The notes beneath the pieces are model-generated. The model made no database searches. It had not been told where the DNA came from and saw only the letters and a list, made by a program, of their open reading frames with translations. Below are positions 1 through 9,408 of a stretch of DNA of 64,000 bases, in pieces (positions within the stretch are counted from its first letter, which is position 1; every line of letters begins with the position of its first letter). Source of the stretch: Hyaloscypha bicolor E (taxonomy: Eukaryota; Ascomycota; Leotiomycetes; Helotiales; Hyaloscyphaceae). Made by a program: the position numbers and the translations under genes. The DNA is taken from positions 217,308 through 281,307 of the forward strand of contig NW_020194684.1 in the NCBI RefSeq assembly GCF_002865645.1. The letters are read 5' to 3'.

Positions 1-2531
1 AAGACGAATCGAGCAACTATTCCGGGGTGTCGAGTTTGGGGTCAGCATTTAAGCAGTATCTCGAGCCTCATCTGCAACCTTCAGTGATGCGGAGAATTCG
101 TCAATCTACGCCTCAGGTCATCATCCAGGTTGGGGGGACACAATCACGGAAACGATCGCGAGAAGCTACACCAGAGACATCGAACAGGAAGTCACGGAAA
201 CGAGAAATTACACCAAGGCTAAGGCATGATGATTCCCAGGTGCAATTTGAGGCGATCGAGTCCTCCCCCATGGCTGACAGGATCGTGGACTCGCAGCTGT
301 TGACTGACAAGCAGAAGGAGGTCAAGGAACGCCAACAAACTGAGGCGGCGATGTTTCCGGACCTGCGGTCCAATCCCTTGCCGAAAGCTAAGTCGGTTGA
401 GAGGTCTGTGGAGGATCCAGAATTGCCTGTGCGCCGTTCGTCGTCCAAGATACGTGCCATGCTCTCGCCAAATGTCTTGCGGCAAACCACACCTACACTT
501 GTTCTTCCCAGCGATGATGATAACCAAGTTCCTTCTTCTCCAACTCCTACGAGATCTTTGCGCGGGGAAGTACAGGTTCCAGATCCCCCATCGTCACCAC
601 CAGAACCTGTTCAGCACAAGAGTGTCGAGTATTCTGAGGCCATCTCTTCTTCGCCTGCAGAAGTGACACCAGAACCAGACAACAACACCACAATGTCGCT
701 CAGCCCTTCGGCGCAGGTTGATGCCTATGCTGCCGAAATCAGTACCCGGACAATGTCAACTGTTGAAAGCACGCCAGTGGAACGTGGCTCATCACCAGTT
801 GACCCCTCCGCTCAGCTGCAGGCTACCGAGGCTGAGTACCTGCAGAGGATAGCCGAAGAAAGAGTAGAACCTGCATTGGATCCCGTCACAAACCCTCAAC
901 TACCCGGCACGCCACCCCGAAACAAAACAGAGTCCCCACCAAATCAACAAACTCCTAAGACACCACAATTTGTTGATGCGCGGTCAAGTCCTGCATCTTC
1001 TGACAAGATGTCTACCAATGGAGATGTATTTGAGGATGCATTTTCTTCTCCTCGATTAAACATTTCTAGAATACGCCTGAACAAGTCATCTTCGCCTCTC
1101 GGCGATGCGGACGATTCTAGTGTGCTTCGACTGGTGGCTGAATACGATGAAGGGTCAGGTCACGTTGGACGGCAAGTCTCGTTTGCTGAGGAAAAGAACC
1201 AAGCCCAACGGAAGCGTACTTCTCCCGCTAAGCAAACATCTTCGCCCGCAGCCCCATCTCCACGCAAGCTGTCGCTGAGAAACCGATCTACAACTCAATC
1301 TGAGGACAAAGAACCAAGTTTTACATCTGAGGTTCAGGGGCCTTCTTCTTATCCATCCCGGATACCGGAAACGCCAGCAGCGAGACCCAATGAGATTTCC
1401 ATGAAGATCATCATCGATGGAGAAGAATTTGACCAGGAAGATACCATTGTCGTGGATACTTCGAGCCTGGAGAGACTTGACAGTCGCCCAACAGCCAAAC
1501 GCGGCGGCGCACCCAAGAAACTCACCACCTACGCCAATAATAAGAGGAAGCTACTCGCTGAGGACATGGATGAGGTACCCGATAGTCAGGAAGTTGAGGA
1601 GGCAGTGGAGAAGAAGAGGAAACGCCGGCTCGCTGAGGGTGCGAGTGAGGTCGCCCAAGGTCAAGATCCCAACGCGGCTGTGGCGAGTATGCAATCTGTT
1701 CGCTCCTGTCCATCTAATGAGGCGCTGACTTGTGGCTTAGGATCTTCCCCGAGGAAGAAATCCCCAAAGAAGAAACGCCAGCACGGACGATCGAATAGAG
1801 CATCCCAAGCGTCACAGCATCAGGCAGATGCGGAGGCTGGACGAAGTCAGAGTCCTTCGGTGGATCTCGATGCCTCGATGCTCGATGTGGAAGTTGAAGA
1901 CTGTACAAGGAATGTACCCACCTCGAGTGGCAAGACGACAGCGATTGAAGAGGGAGCGGATGATACTGAGGCACTACTGGATGCGAGCCGCGAGATATCG
2001 TCCACCACAGAGGACGTATCTGCCCCAGAGGAAGATATCAACATGGCAGCAACGGTCGATGAGCTCGTCGAGGATGCGGGAACTGCAGACGAATCGATCG
2101 ACGAAGCCGAAGATTCGCCAATGGTCAGCGAAGTTCAAGCGGCTAGTCAAGTCCTTGAGAGATTTGAGGAGACAACCATCAATGAGAGCACTTTCAAGGC
2201 CGAATCCAGCCCAGCCCCAGAGACATCCAAACCGGAGAACGATCCTTCTGCGCAGATTATCCCTGCAACTACTTCCGAGGTTGTCGAAATTGGAGGTGCA
2301 GCCGAGGAAGAAGCTTCTACAGATGTGCTCAACGAAGCTGAGCCTGAACTCTTAACCCTCGAGAGCATCATCAAAACCAAGCTTGGAAACCTAATTGATG
2401 ACTTGAAATCTGCAGCTTTAAGCAGGGAGGGGACTCGCGAAATTGAAGATTTGTTCTACGATGCAAAGGAGCAGTTGTACGGTGCGGAACGGCGAGGAAG
2501 ACAGAGGGGGGTCAGTGAGATGAACATGTGA
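1..2531 (+). CDS. rif1: Rif1-like telomere/replication-timing protein, C-terminal part (5' end outside window)
   Basis: The frame is open from base 3 without any stop, so the gene enters from the left and only the last 843 codons are seen. The region is low-complexity, rich in Ser-Pro/Thr-Pro and acidic runs, as expected for the disordered C-terminal half of fungal Rif1; the N-terminal HEAT-repeat part would lie upstream. Around 1170-1184 the residues RQVSF followed by AEE form a good RVxF-type docking site for protein phosphatase 1, a known functional element of Rif1, which counteracts Dbf4-dependent kinase at origins. Basic patches at about 150-215 and 1735-1800 could be nuclear signals or DNA contacts. 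Stop TGA is at 2529-2531. The first Met-like codon of the visible frame is GTG and is not a start. The Rif1 name rests on overall resemblance plus the docking motif, so it is likely rather than certain. Confidence 0.7.
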   Translation, partial: DESSNYSGVSSLGSAFKQYLEPHLQPSVMRRIRQSTPQVIIQVGGTQSRKRSREATPETSNRKSRKREITPRLRHDDSQVQFEAIESSPMADRIVDSQLLTDKQKEVKERQQTEAAMFPDLRSNPLPKAKSVERSVEDPELPVRRSSSKIRAMLSPNVLRQTTPTLVLPSDDDNQVPSSPTPTRSLRGEVQVPDPPSSPPEPVQHKSVEYSEAISSSPAEVTPEPDNNTTMSLSPSAQVDAYAAEISTRTMSTVESTPVERGSSPVDPSAQLQATEAEYLQRIAEERVEPALDPVTNPQLPGTPPRNKTESPPNQQTPKTPQFVDARSSPASSDKMSTNGDVFEDAFSSPRLNISRIRLNKSSSPLGDADDSSVLRLVAEYDEGSGHVGRQVSFAEEKNQAQRKRTSPAKQTSSPAAPSPRKLSLRNRSTTQSEDKEPSFTSEVQGPSSYPSRIPETPAARPNEISMKIIIDGEEFDQEDTIVVDTSSLERLDSRPTAKRGGAPKKLTTYANNKRKLLAEDMDEVPDSQEVEEAVEKKRKRRLAEGASEVAQGQDPNAAVASMQSVRSCPSNEALTCGLGSSPRKKSPKKKRQHGRSNRASQASQHQADAEAGRSQSPSVDLDASMLDVEVEDCTRNVPTSSGKTTAIEEGADDTEALLDASREISSTTEDVSAPEEDINMAATVDELVEDAGTADESIDEAEDSPMVSEVQAASQVLERFEETTINESTFKAESSPAPETSKPENDPSAQIIPATTSEVVEIGGAAEEEASTDVLNEAEPELLTLESIIKTKLGNLIDDLKSAALSREGTREIEDLFYDAKEQLYGAERRGRQRGVSEMNM

Positions 2532-3225
2532 TTATAAATTGCATCGCGATTGGAGTTTTGCTTTGCTTCTAGATATTTTGGGCGGTTGATGGACAGTGAA
2601 AATGGACGGCTGCATGGGCATGGGCGGAGTATCATCGAGGAGACAGAACATTGTAACTAAGACTCCAAATATTGATTGTGTTACATGCGATGTTTGGTCG
2701 GATTCGTAAAAGAAGCTTGATGTCGATGTCTGTTTTTGGTGTGAGGGGATTAAAGCCCAACTTGAAGATTATTTATAGACGTGATACTCGCAAACAAGGA
2801 ACTTGAACTGTATGCACGGGGTTCAACTTAAATCAAGACTCGAGAAGGGGCAGAAGAAACAAGGACTTAACCCACGTGATGGCATTGTCATTAGTCAGCA
2901 CCTTTCGCCCACGGCGCCCACCAGAGACCTCGCCCGCGTTTCATGTTCTGCAGGGCCTGATCTTCGCTAACATCCCACTGGAACGTCAACCCCGCCGCAT
3001 TCACATCCTTTCTTCTTCTCTTCTCTTCTCTTCTCTCCTCTCCCTCCCTCCATTACTCCTTCTCTAGCTGCTCACGGACATCTCACATTCTTCTTGACTA
3101 CAAGAGGCCCTCGTTCCCTTCCTTCCAACTACGAACTCGACCTCTCCTTCCTCTACCTCCCTCCCTCAGCTTCAACACCCACTCCTTGGCAATCGTGCGC
3201 TGCACCGCTCGTTCCTCACCTCAAG
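2532..3225. promoter_or_regulatory. Intergenic region with pyrimidine-rich promoter tract
   Basis: This holds the 3' region of the Rif1-like gene and the 5' region of the epimerase gene. A long C/T tract at about 3007-3067, made of TTCTC/CTCTC units, precedes the epimerase start, followed by a second CT-rich leader up to 3200. Such tracts are common in ascomycete promoters just upstream of transcription starts. No further gene was seen. Confidence 0.5.
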
Positions 3226-4373
3226 ATGGTCGACCGCCCAAAGAAACCATCCGCGCTCTCCGCGACACCGGGCCTCGCCCCACAAGCACAAGTTACAATC
3301 TCGCACTCCAACAACCGCGTCTCTGCCGTGCTACCCACAGGAGAGAGCATCGAGGTGCTGCTCTTTGGAGCAACGATCATCAGCTGGAAGGATGCGAAGG
3401 GCGGGGAGAAGCTGTGGGTTAGTGGGAAAGCGAAGACGGATGGGACGAAGGCTGTTAGAGGGGGTGTTCCAGTGGTGTTTCCCGTACGTAGAGAACACCT
3501 GCAGAATTTGAAGTTTGAGGCGGGGTTGTAAGAGCAACTTCTAGGGAGCGAAGTGAAATGGATAGGGGAAACAAGCTGACATCTTCCCCCTGCATAGGTG
3601 TTTGGCACAGCACCCGACCACGCAGCGACATCTAAGCTCCCCCAGCACGGTTTCGCACGCACCTCTCGCTGGGAGTTCCTTGGCAAGTCGACCTCCGAAT
3701 CCTCCTCCATTTCCGGCAGTGGTGATGATAGCGTGAAGTTGGATTTCGGGCTGTCTCCCAGCAATCTGAGTGAAGGGAGTAGAAAGGCATGGCCGTTTGA
3801 GTTCGGCTTGATCTATAGCGTTACGCTGGGTCGTGGCATTCTAAGCACGAGTATGGTGGTGAGGAATGAGGGAGACGAGGCGTGGGAGTTTCAGACGCTG
3901 ATGCATACTTATTTTCGCGTTGCGGTCAGTTATATCATCCTCCTGCTGTTAATTTGGGAACCCACTAATTGGGAATTTGGCTGCAGGATATCGCAAAAGT
4001 CGAAATTACAGGCCTCGAATCCTCCCAGTACCTCGACAAACTTACGACGCCTATCCCATCAACCGCCACCTCCCCCTCCGCTTCTCTCAAGATCGCCGCA
4101 CAAACAGACCGTGTCTACAGTCCTGCGGGTGGTCCCGAAGTTCCTGTTGTGATTAAGGAAGGAGGCAAGGAGACGTTTAGCATTGTGAGGGATAATTTGA
4201 ATGAGATTGTCGTGTGGAATCCGTGGGAGGCTGGCGCGAAGGCCACGGCGGACTTTGAGCCAAAGGACGGGTATAAGGAGATGGTTTGTGTGGAAGCAGG
4301 CGCGGTGAAGGGTTGGGTTAAACTTGAGGGGGGGGAGAGCTGGGAGGGTGGGCAGGTTGTCACGGCTTTGTAG
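3226..4373 (+). CDS. Glucose-6-phosphate 1-epimerase (YMR099C family)
   Basis: Three exons (3226-3483, 3598-3924, 3987-4373) give 323 residues, the usual length for this family. Both introns are phase 0: donor GTACGT to acceptor CATAG, and donor GTCAGT to acceptor TGCAG with a CTAAT branch site. The enzyme interconverts the alpha and beta anomers of hexose 6-phosphates in the cytosol and has the aldose-1-epimerase (galactose-mutarotase-like) fold. Visible family signatures are RGGVPVVFPVFG around the first splice junction, PQHGFAR, HTYFRV with a conserved histidine, VVWNPW and the MVCVEAGAV segment with the probable catalytic glutamate. I chose the ATG at 3226 because it starts the conserved N-terminus; the open frame upstream to 3094 is CT-rich leader. 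The gene appears intact. Confidence 0.92.
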
Positions 4374-4874
4374 GTGGTGTTTGCAATTGGACTGGTGACG
4401 AGTTCTGGATATGAGTTGTCAGGTGGAGGTTAGCAGAGAAGGCACGAGGTCAATGGATTATGGCACGGGATGGAAGACTTGAGCTGCGAGTGAGGGAAAG
4501 AAAACGGATGGGGGACGATATTTAGATCGCAGTCAGCATGACGAAACGACAGACCACAGAGCACGAATTTGTTGGCATTCAAATGAGGGTTCACTTTACA
4601 GAAAGTCCCATTGATCAACTGCGAGGGAAGCGATTTCCTGATTCTCTGCTTTCTTCCGTCAACTCTCCCGGAAGGATGTTGAGTCTCGAGAGTTCATTTT
4701 GACTCAATCTTGGGACATTGGACATTATCTAGGAAGTGGCCCTCATTCCACCTTCATGTTTGCGGTCATTACACACTTAAACGCCAAATCTTCAACCCAT
4801 CTCCTAAGGTGGCGATCAAAATATAGAATCGGGAGGTAAAGCACCCTGAAAACTCTATATTTCCCCCTGCTTGC
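4374..4874. other. Intergenic, no gene recognised
   Basis: About 500 bases between the epimerase gene and the first hAT-like element. Short open frames here have no recognisable product. Nothing structured was seen before the target duplication at 4875. Confidence 0.5.
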
Positions 4875-4882
4875 GGAGCGTA

Positions 4883-5463
4883 TAGTGTGTCAAATGATTA
4901 GATTAGACTAGGTAAATGCCTATTAATCTAGTCTAATCAAAGAATTTCGCCATTGATCATATTTTGACCGTAATCTAATTAGATTGATATTGCGCGTGAC
5001 TTAAGACGTGACAGCGCACATGACGTCGAAGGGCGTGAAGTCGGGGTAGGCCATAATAAGGTCTACTCTAGCCGTATAGGGAGTGGGTTTTTACCGATTA
5101 GGGCTGCGGCCGCTTGCCAAGCTAAGCGAAACCTCCTCGATTTTTTAGTCTTGGTCGTGGGCCCGGGCACCTGCCGCTCTTAATATATAGTCCAGAGCTT
5201 CCACCCTCACTTGAGCTCTTTTCTAGCTAGATTTAATTTCACTCTTTAAACTGCAATGCAACTCCCTACTCTACTCAACTAAATGTGTATTAATAATTAA
5301 TAAGTAAAAGTTAGGAAGAAGAAAATCCCGTGACTAATCAAGTATATTAATTCAATTAATCAAGATTAATTAATCTAATCTATTGAGAAAAAACTGCATT
5401 ACTTATAATCTAATCACATTAATCAATTAATTTGATTAACAACACCAATCCTTTGAGACACTA
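4883..5463. mobile_element. hAT-like non-autonomous element A with 8-bp target duplication
   Basis: A 581-bp AT-rich element. Its ends are imperfect inverted repeats: left TAGTGTGTCAAATGATT, right in reverse complement TAGTGTCTCAAAGGATT. It is flanked by a perfect 8-bp direct repeat GGAGCGTA at 4875-4882 and 5464-5471, the duplication length of hAT transposons. The interior is built from repeated TTAATCTAATC / GATTAGATTA words, including a local palindrome at about 4899-4935 (GATTAGACTAG against CTAGTCTAATC). No coding capacity is evident, so it is a MITE-type derivative. It lies upstream of the LysM-like gene. Confidence 0.8.
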
Positions 5464-5471
5464 GGAGCGTA

Positions 5472-5882
5472 AGAGCACTCCTGAATCAACCCCCTTTGCG
5501 TACTTCACACAAGGCTGCCGACCTAGTTATAATCCGCAAACACGAGATTGGGATTATCAGGAGCACCACCAAGTACTCTCATCGGATCTTAATGAATTTA
5601 AAGACTACCGCACCGCTGTGCCACAGTAACGACAGCATTTGGCCTGATTGCGGATTCCGTTGAGGAGTTTATTACCGGGGTGAAGGGGCGACATGCAGGC
5701 AGCCGCCCCATCGACGGTCTTGTACATCGTCTTGCCGATCAAAAAAAAAAAAGGATTATATAAGAGCAATATTTTCTTCTTTTCGATTTCCGGTTCTCAT
5801 TCAGAAGCAGTATTTCACATTCGTTCTAAGATCGCTCTCACTTGTTAAACCAAATCATCAAGCCAAGTCTAGTCAAGCCAGA
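5472..5882 (+). promoter_or_regulatory. Upstream region of the LysM-like gene
   Basis: About 410 bases between element A and the LysM-like reading frame. An A12 run at about 5742-5753 is followed by GGATTATATAAGAG, a plausible TATA-box region roughly 120 bases before the presumed start. No gene is recognised. Confidence 0.35.
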
Positions 5883-6506
5883 ATGCATTTCTCCTCTCTC
5901 TCATAGCTCTTGCAGCCCTCTCCCCCGGTGTAAAAGCAACACCTTTCCTCATACCTCGAGATAGTTGCACAACCTACTCCTCTGTCGCTGCCGGAACAGT
6001 CTGCTACCACACGCCCTCGGACTGCAGCGCTACCTACCTGGTGCAGTCCGGCAACTCATGTACCTCCATCGCCACAACATCTAACATCTCCAGACCCACC
6101 CAGTTCTATTACCGGAACCCTGATGTGGGACAGACGTGTCTCGGGTTGAGGGCTTATGTGCCGGTTTGCATCAATACGCCGTGGTATGCCTTCGTGCGGC
6201 CTGTGCAGGAGGCGCCGGGGACCGTGGAGGGTGCGGGGAAGGTGCCGGTTCCTATGATGCCGTAAGTGATACACTCTCTCCAGTTGTAAGTTTATTTTTG
6301 AAGGGGTAATGTTGATAAGGTACAGGAGCATCGTAAGCAATTGCATGCAGTATGAACTCGTGGGCAGCGGGAGCAAATACAAGGTGGAGAATATTGTGGC
6401 TTCGAATAATATTACGATGGATGAGTTTCTGGCTCGGAATCAGTATGTGGATAAGAAAAACCCGACAGCTTGGGAGGGGTATTGGACCTGTGTTTCTATT
6501 TCTTAG
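5883..6506 (+). pseudogene. LysM-domain secreted protein, broken at its start
   Basis: Two exons (to 6261 and 6326-6506; intron donor GTAAGT, acceptor TACAG) encode a cysteine-containing LysM protein. After a hydrophobic leader (AFLLSLIALAALSPGVKA) come two LysM-like blocks: one around YLVQSGNSCTSIATTSN, followed by YYRNPDVG and AYVPVCINTPWY, and a second ending DEFLARNQYVDKKNP. Fungal LysM proteins bind chitin or chito-oligomers outside the cell, and several suppress host recognition. The oddity is the start. The only suitable ATG (5883) is one base out of frame with the leader, and the leader frame has a TAG a few codons upstream, so the copy lacks a usable start as read. A one-base deletion right after the ATG would explain it. 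A sequence error is the alternative. The rest of the frame is intact, so any break is recent. Confidence 0.8.
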
Positions 6507-6779
6507 GGGTTGTGGTTTTGGCGCATTGTGGGGCCGTACGAAGTATGTTCGGATTTGGCATGGAGGAAGAGGTGAACTGATGAAAGATGCAAAAATTACT
6601 AAACTAAGGAACAGGAGTCTAAGTTACAGGAAAACGAAGGGGTATATATAGCCCTGATCCATTACGTAACCTAAACTCCCGTCCTAGCAACTTCCCGCAA
6701 TATCGTTCTTTTCCGTCAAGGGTTAACGATAACCCGTTATATTGTCAGGGTTGTCACACTATTTGGTACAGCATTCAAA

Positions 6780-7049
6780 CTAAAACTGTTGTTAGTGGCA
6801 GCTTGGTTATTGGTTTATATATAGTAGATAACATACTTGAAGGATGCAGGAGTTCGACTCCTGACACATATTATTGATTATAGGGTCCTCCCCGTAAGAC
6901 TGGCCAGGGTTGCACGTTAATTTTGACTGGTCGCAACCGCCTTGGATGCATTTAACATGCACCGTTTGAGGGCGGCAGTCGGCTGAGGAAGCCGCGGAGA
7001 ATAGCGTGAATGAGAGGAGAATAACAGGAAAGGCTGCCGATTTGAACAT
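6780..7049 (-). CDS. Small secreted cysteine-rich protein (candidate effector)
   Basis: Exon 1 is 7049-6837 and exon 2 is 6785-6780, after an intron with donor GTATGT and acceptor AACAG, giving 72 residues. Residues 1-22 form a clear signal peptide (hydrophobic core FPVILLSFTLFSAASSA). The mature part of about 50 residues has six cysteines (DCR, KCI, GCD, TCN, MCQ, SCI), consistent with three disulfides. I do not recognise a family. Small size, secretion and cysteine content fit effector or antimicrobial-like proteins; function is inference. It converges on the LysM-like gene, and the two lie between hAT-like repeats. The second exon supplies only Phe and stop. Without splicing the frame would run on for eight more codons, so the C-terminus is uncertain. 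Confidence 0.6.
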
Positions 7050-7220
7050 TGCGTCTTAAATAGCGAAAGTAATAAGCGGGGTGTGGGGAGTATGTAGAGA
7101 TATATCAATAGGAACGAGGTGTCTTTTCCGATTGCCTTTCGACTAACGAGAGGAGTGTCTTCTAGAGAGAGAGGCCTGTATTTATAGGAAATCAGGAAGT
7201 CGTAAACAGCGGAATCGGAA

Positions 7221-7346
7221 ACAGTGTATCAAATGAATAGAGGAGATTACATTAATTACTATTAATCTAATCGATTGACGAAATATACTCGTTAATCATA
7301 TTCTACCTCCATATTCACATATTAATTTGATTAACTATGCCGCCCG
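7221..7346. repeat. Partial copy of the hAT-like element family
   Basis: It begins CAGTGTATCAAATGAATAG, closely matching the ends of the elements at 4883 and 8428, and continues with TATTAATCTAATC and TTAATTTGATTAAC words as in element A. No matching right end or target duplication was found, so it looks truncated. It lies 170 bases upstream of the small secreted protein gene. Confidence 0.5.
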
Positions 7347-7387
7347 TCCTCGTTGTAGCGCTACCTTGCCGCCCTCTCTTATTTATC

Positions 7388-7935
7388 TGTAACAGTGGGT
7401 CCACAGAGCACAGACGTTCTACCAAACGAAACACCCCGGCCAAGAGGGCCGACTGTTACATTTAATTAGGGGGTGGGGGAGTGCGAAAGGGCACAGTTTT
7501 GAAAATCGACCATTTTTAGTGGGGTTAGGAATACCCAAAATCTCACACTTTTAAAAGTTGCGCATCGCAACGCGACCAGGTCCAAATACTTTGAACTAAG
7601 CTCTAGGGTCTTCGGCTAACGGGGCAAAGATAGCTGAACGCCCCCCCTCTCGGCTCGTCGCGAACGACCCTGAACGCTCGAAAAGGTTTGCCTCGTGCTC
7701 TCCCCCCCCCCTAAATGTAACAGTGGTGCCAATCCCTGATATCAGTGCTCTGAATGGTTGAAACCCTGGTCAGCCACCTAGCACTAGTCCATCGTGAGGT
7801 CTTTCGAGAAGACGGGGCTTTATTTACCTTGCTAGGGCTTGTTAACCCATGGCAACGGCTTAGAAGTAACTAGTACTATTTGCTAAATGGCAACCACAGT
7901 ATCCACTCTGGGCCCGCTTTTACATTTATTTAGGG
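7388..7935. repeat. G/C-tract repeats with TGTAACAGT termini
   Basis: TGTAACAGTGG occurs at 7388 and again at 7716, and its inverse ACTGTTACA ends at 7460. A motif of TTACATTTA plus T/A followed by a long G run occurs directly at about 7455 and 7922 and inverted at 7697-7724. The pair 7451/7724 could be the ends of a 274-bp MITE; the TG...CA ends could instead be LTR debris. No coding sequence was found. Confidence 0.4.
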
Positions 7936-8227
7936 GGGGAGGAGTAAGTAAAACGACATTTAATTCTTCATCCCAATTCTCTCCTTCTATTCTGGCCGAA
8001 TAATCTGCCGACGTGCCGTAATTACTGTGGAGCAGTTTACTAAAGCTATGCCATTACCATCTTCATGACAAGACGACCTACCCAAGACCGCTGAGGCCGA
8101 CCTGGACCACCTTGATCACCCAGGCCAACAGATCATCCAACAAGATCAATCTGGATCATCCACCAAGATCAAGTGGATCACCCAGATCACCCAGACCCAC
8201 CTGGTAAGTCGCGTCATAATCTTGTAT

Positions 8228-8419
8228 GGTAAAGGGGGTGGACACATCGGAGCGAACTCCTGTAAGGTGATCATATGTCGCTGTGCTGTTGCCATAGAGA
8301 CTTTTACACCTAAAAGTTTAGTAGACAGGGTGGACATGTGCTTTCACTATAGCAACACCCATCTCCGACATATAGCTGCACGTACAGGAGTTCGCTCCGA
8401 TGTGTCCACCCCCTTTACC
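8228..8419. mobile_element. 192-bp MITE with 37-bp perfect terminal inverted repeats
   Basis: Positions 8228-8264 and 8383-8419 are perfect reverse complements; the repeat begins GGTAAAGGGGGTGGACACAT. Weaker complementarity continues inward (CATATGTCG against CGACATATAG), so the whole element could fold into a hairpin. No convincing target duplication is visible. The following element (8428-9400) with its target duplication abuts directly on the right end. Confidence 0.75.
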
Positions 8420-8427
8420 TTTGCTAA

Positions 8428-9400
8428 CAGTGTATTGAATGATTTGATTTGATTTGATTTGATTAGCTTCATTTTAACTTGATTTGATTTGGGAATATCC
8501 GTTCCGCTGCTGCCAGGACAGGCTTGGCAATGATACCTGAGGTATCAATACTGGTATCAATACCCCCTAGTATTACTCAGTATTAGTAGGATCGATCCGT
8601 ATTGATCCGGTATCGATTCTAAGCGAGAAATTTGCTAAGTAACTTACATAGTAAATTTATATGGAGAGGTACTTTCCTTTGCAAGAGGGGTCGGATAGCT
8701 AGCGAGGGGTAAGGAACACCAAGAAAGTCAACTTTTTTAAAGTCCTTAAAAAAATTATAAAAGGATGTAAAACTATTAAAGCGATATTCCTAATTATAAC
8801 GCTGTACTTGCTTTTTCAATTAAAGGTAATAAGTATAATAAGAATCGTAATTAAAAGGGTTAGATAGGGGGGTTCGCGACTCTCGCTTAGAATCGATTTC
8901 CAGAATCGATAGGATTACGGAGGTACAACCCATAAGTATTCATATAGTGTTAGCAAGGGTCTGAACTTCAAACCCTTACAACGCAACTACGAAATGCTAT
9001 AAAAAACAGAAAAATAAAATAGCATAATAGCATAATAGCATACGTATATGAGATAATAATCGAGTTAACTAGGCGCTTTTATGTCACGATTTGAAAGAGT
9101 TATGAGGGTTTAAATTTTCATAGACCCCTGTCGATTCGGTTGCTATGTGAATACTGATGGGCTGTACCTCCGTAATAGTCGCGACGTTAAATCCAACTAT
9201 TAGATATCCTAGAAAGGAATTAAGTTTTATTATTTTTCATGGCAAATTATTTCAGATTAACCAAGGGGGAAATTTGCTTACGAAAGCCCTTCCTGGCGGC
9301 AGCGGAACGGATATTCCCAAATCAAATCAAGTTAAAATGGAGCTAATCAAATCATAATTAATTATAATTAATTTGACTTTGATTATTTTTTGATACACTG
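8428..9400. mobile_element. hAT-like foldback element B with 8-bp target duplication
   Basis: A 973-bp element flanked by a perfect 8-bp duplication TTTGCTAA (8420-8427 and 9401-9408). The inverted arms are roughly 100 bp: left CAGTGTATTGAATGATTTG, then GATTAGCTTCATTTTAACTT and GGGAATATCCGTTCCGCTG, mirrored at the right end in GCCGCCAGG to GATACACTG. Further nested inverted pairs lie inside: ATCGATTCTAAGCGAGA (8612) against TCTCGCTTAGAATCGAT (8880), and ATTACGGAGGTACA against TGTACCTCCGTAAT (about 8920 and 9162). No transposase is visible. It shares terminal words with elements at 4883 and 7221. Confidence 0.82.
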
Positions 9401-9408
9401 TTTGCTAA

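Noticed and set aside
1828..2355. 175-codon alternative frame inside the Rif1-like gene
   Set aside because: Shadow of the long Rif1-like frame; Arg/Ser-rich composition of a shifted frame with no domain.
3094..3531. Longer open frame starting upstream of the epimerase ATG
   Set aside because: The extra N-terminal part is CT-rich leader and the frame runs into intron 1; the family start is at 3226.
8146..8337. GATCACCCAG repeats near 8110-8200 as a possible array or CRISPR
   Set aside because: Only short imperfect words without spacer regularity, in a eukaryotic context.
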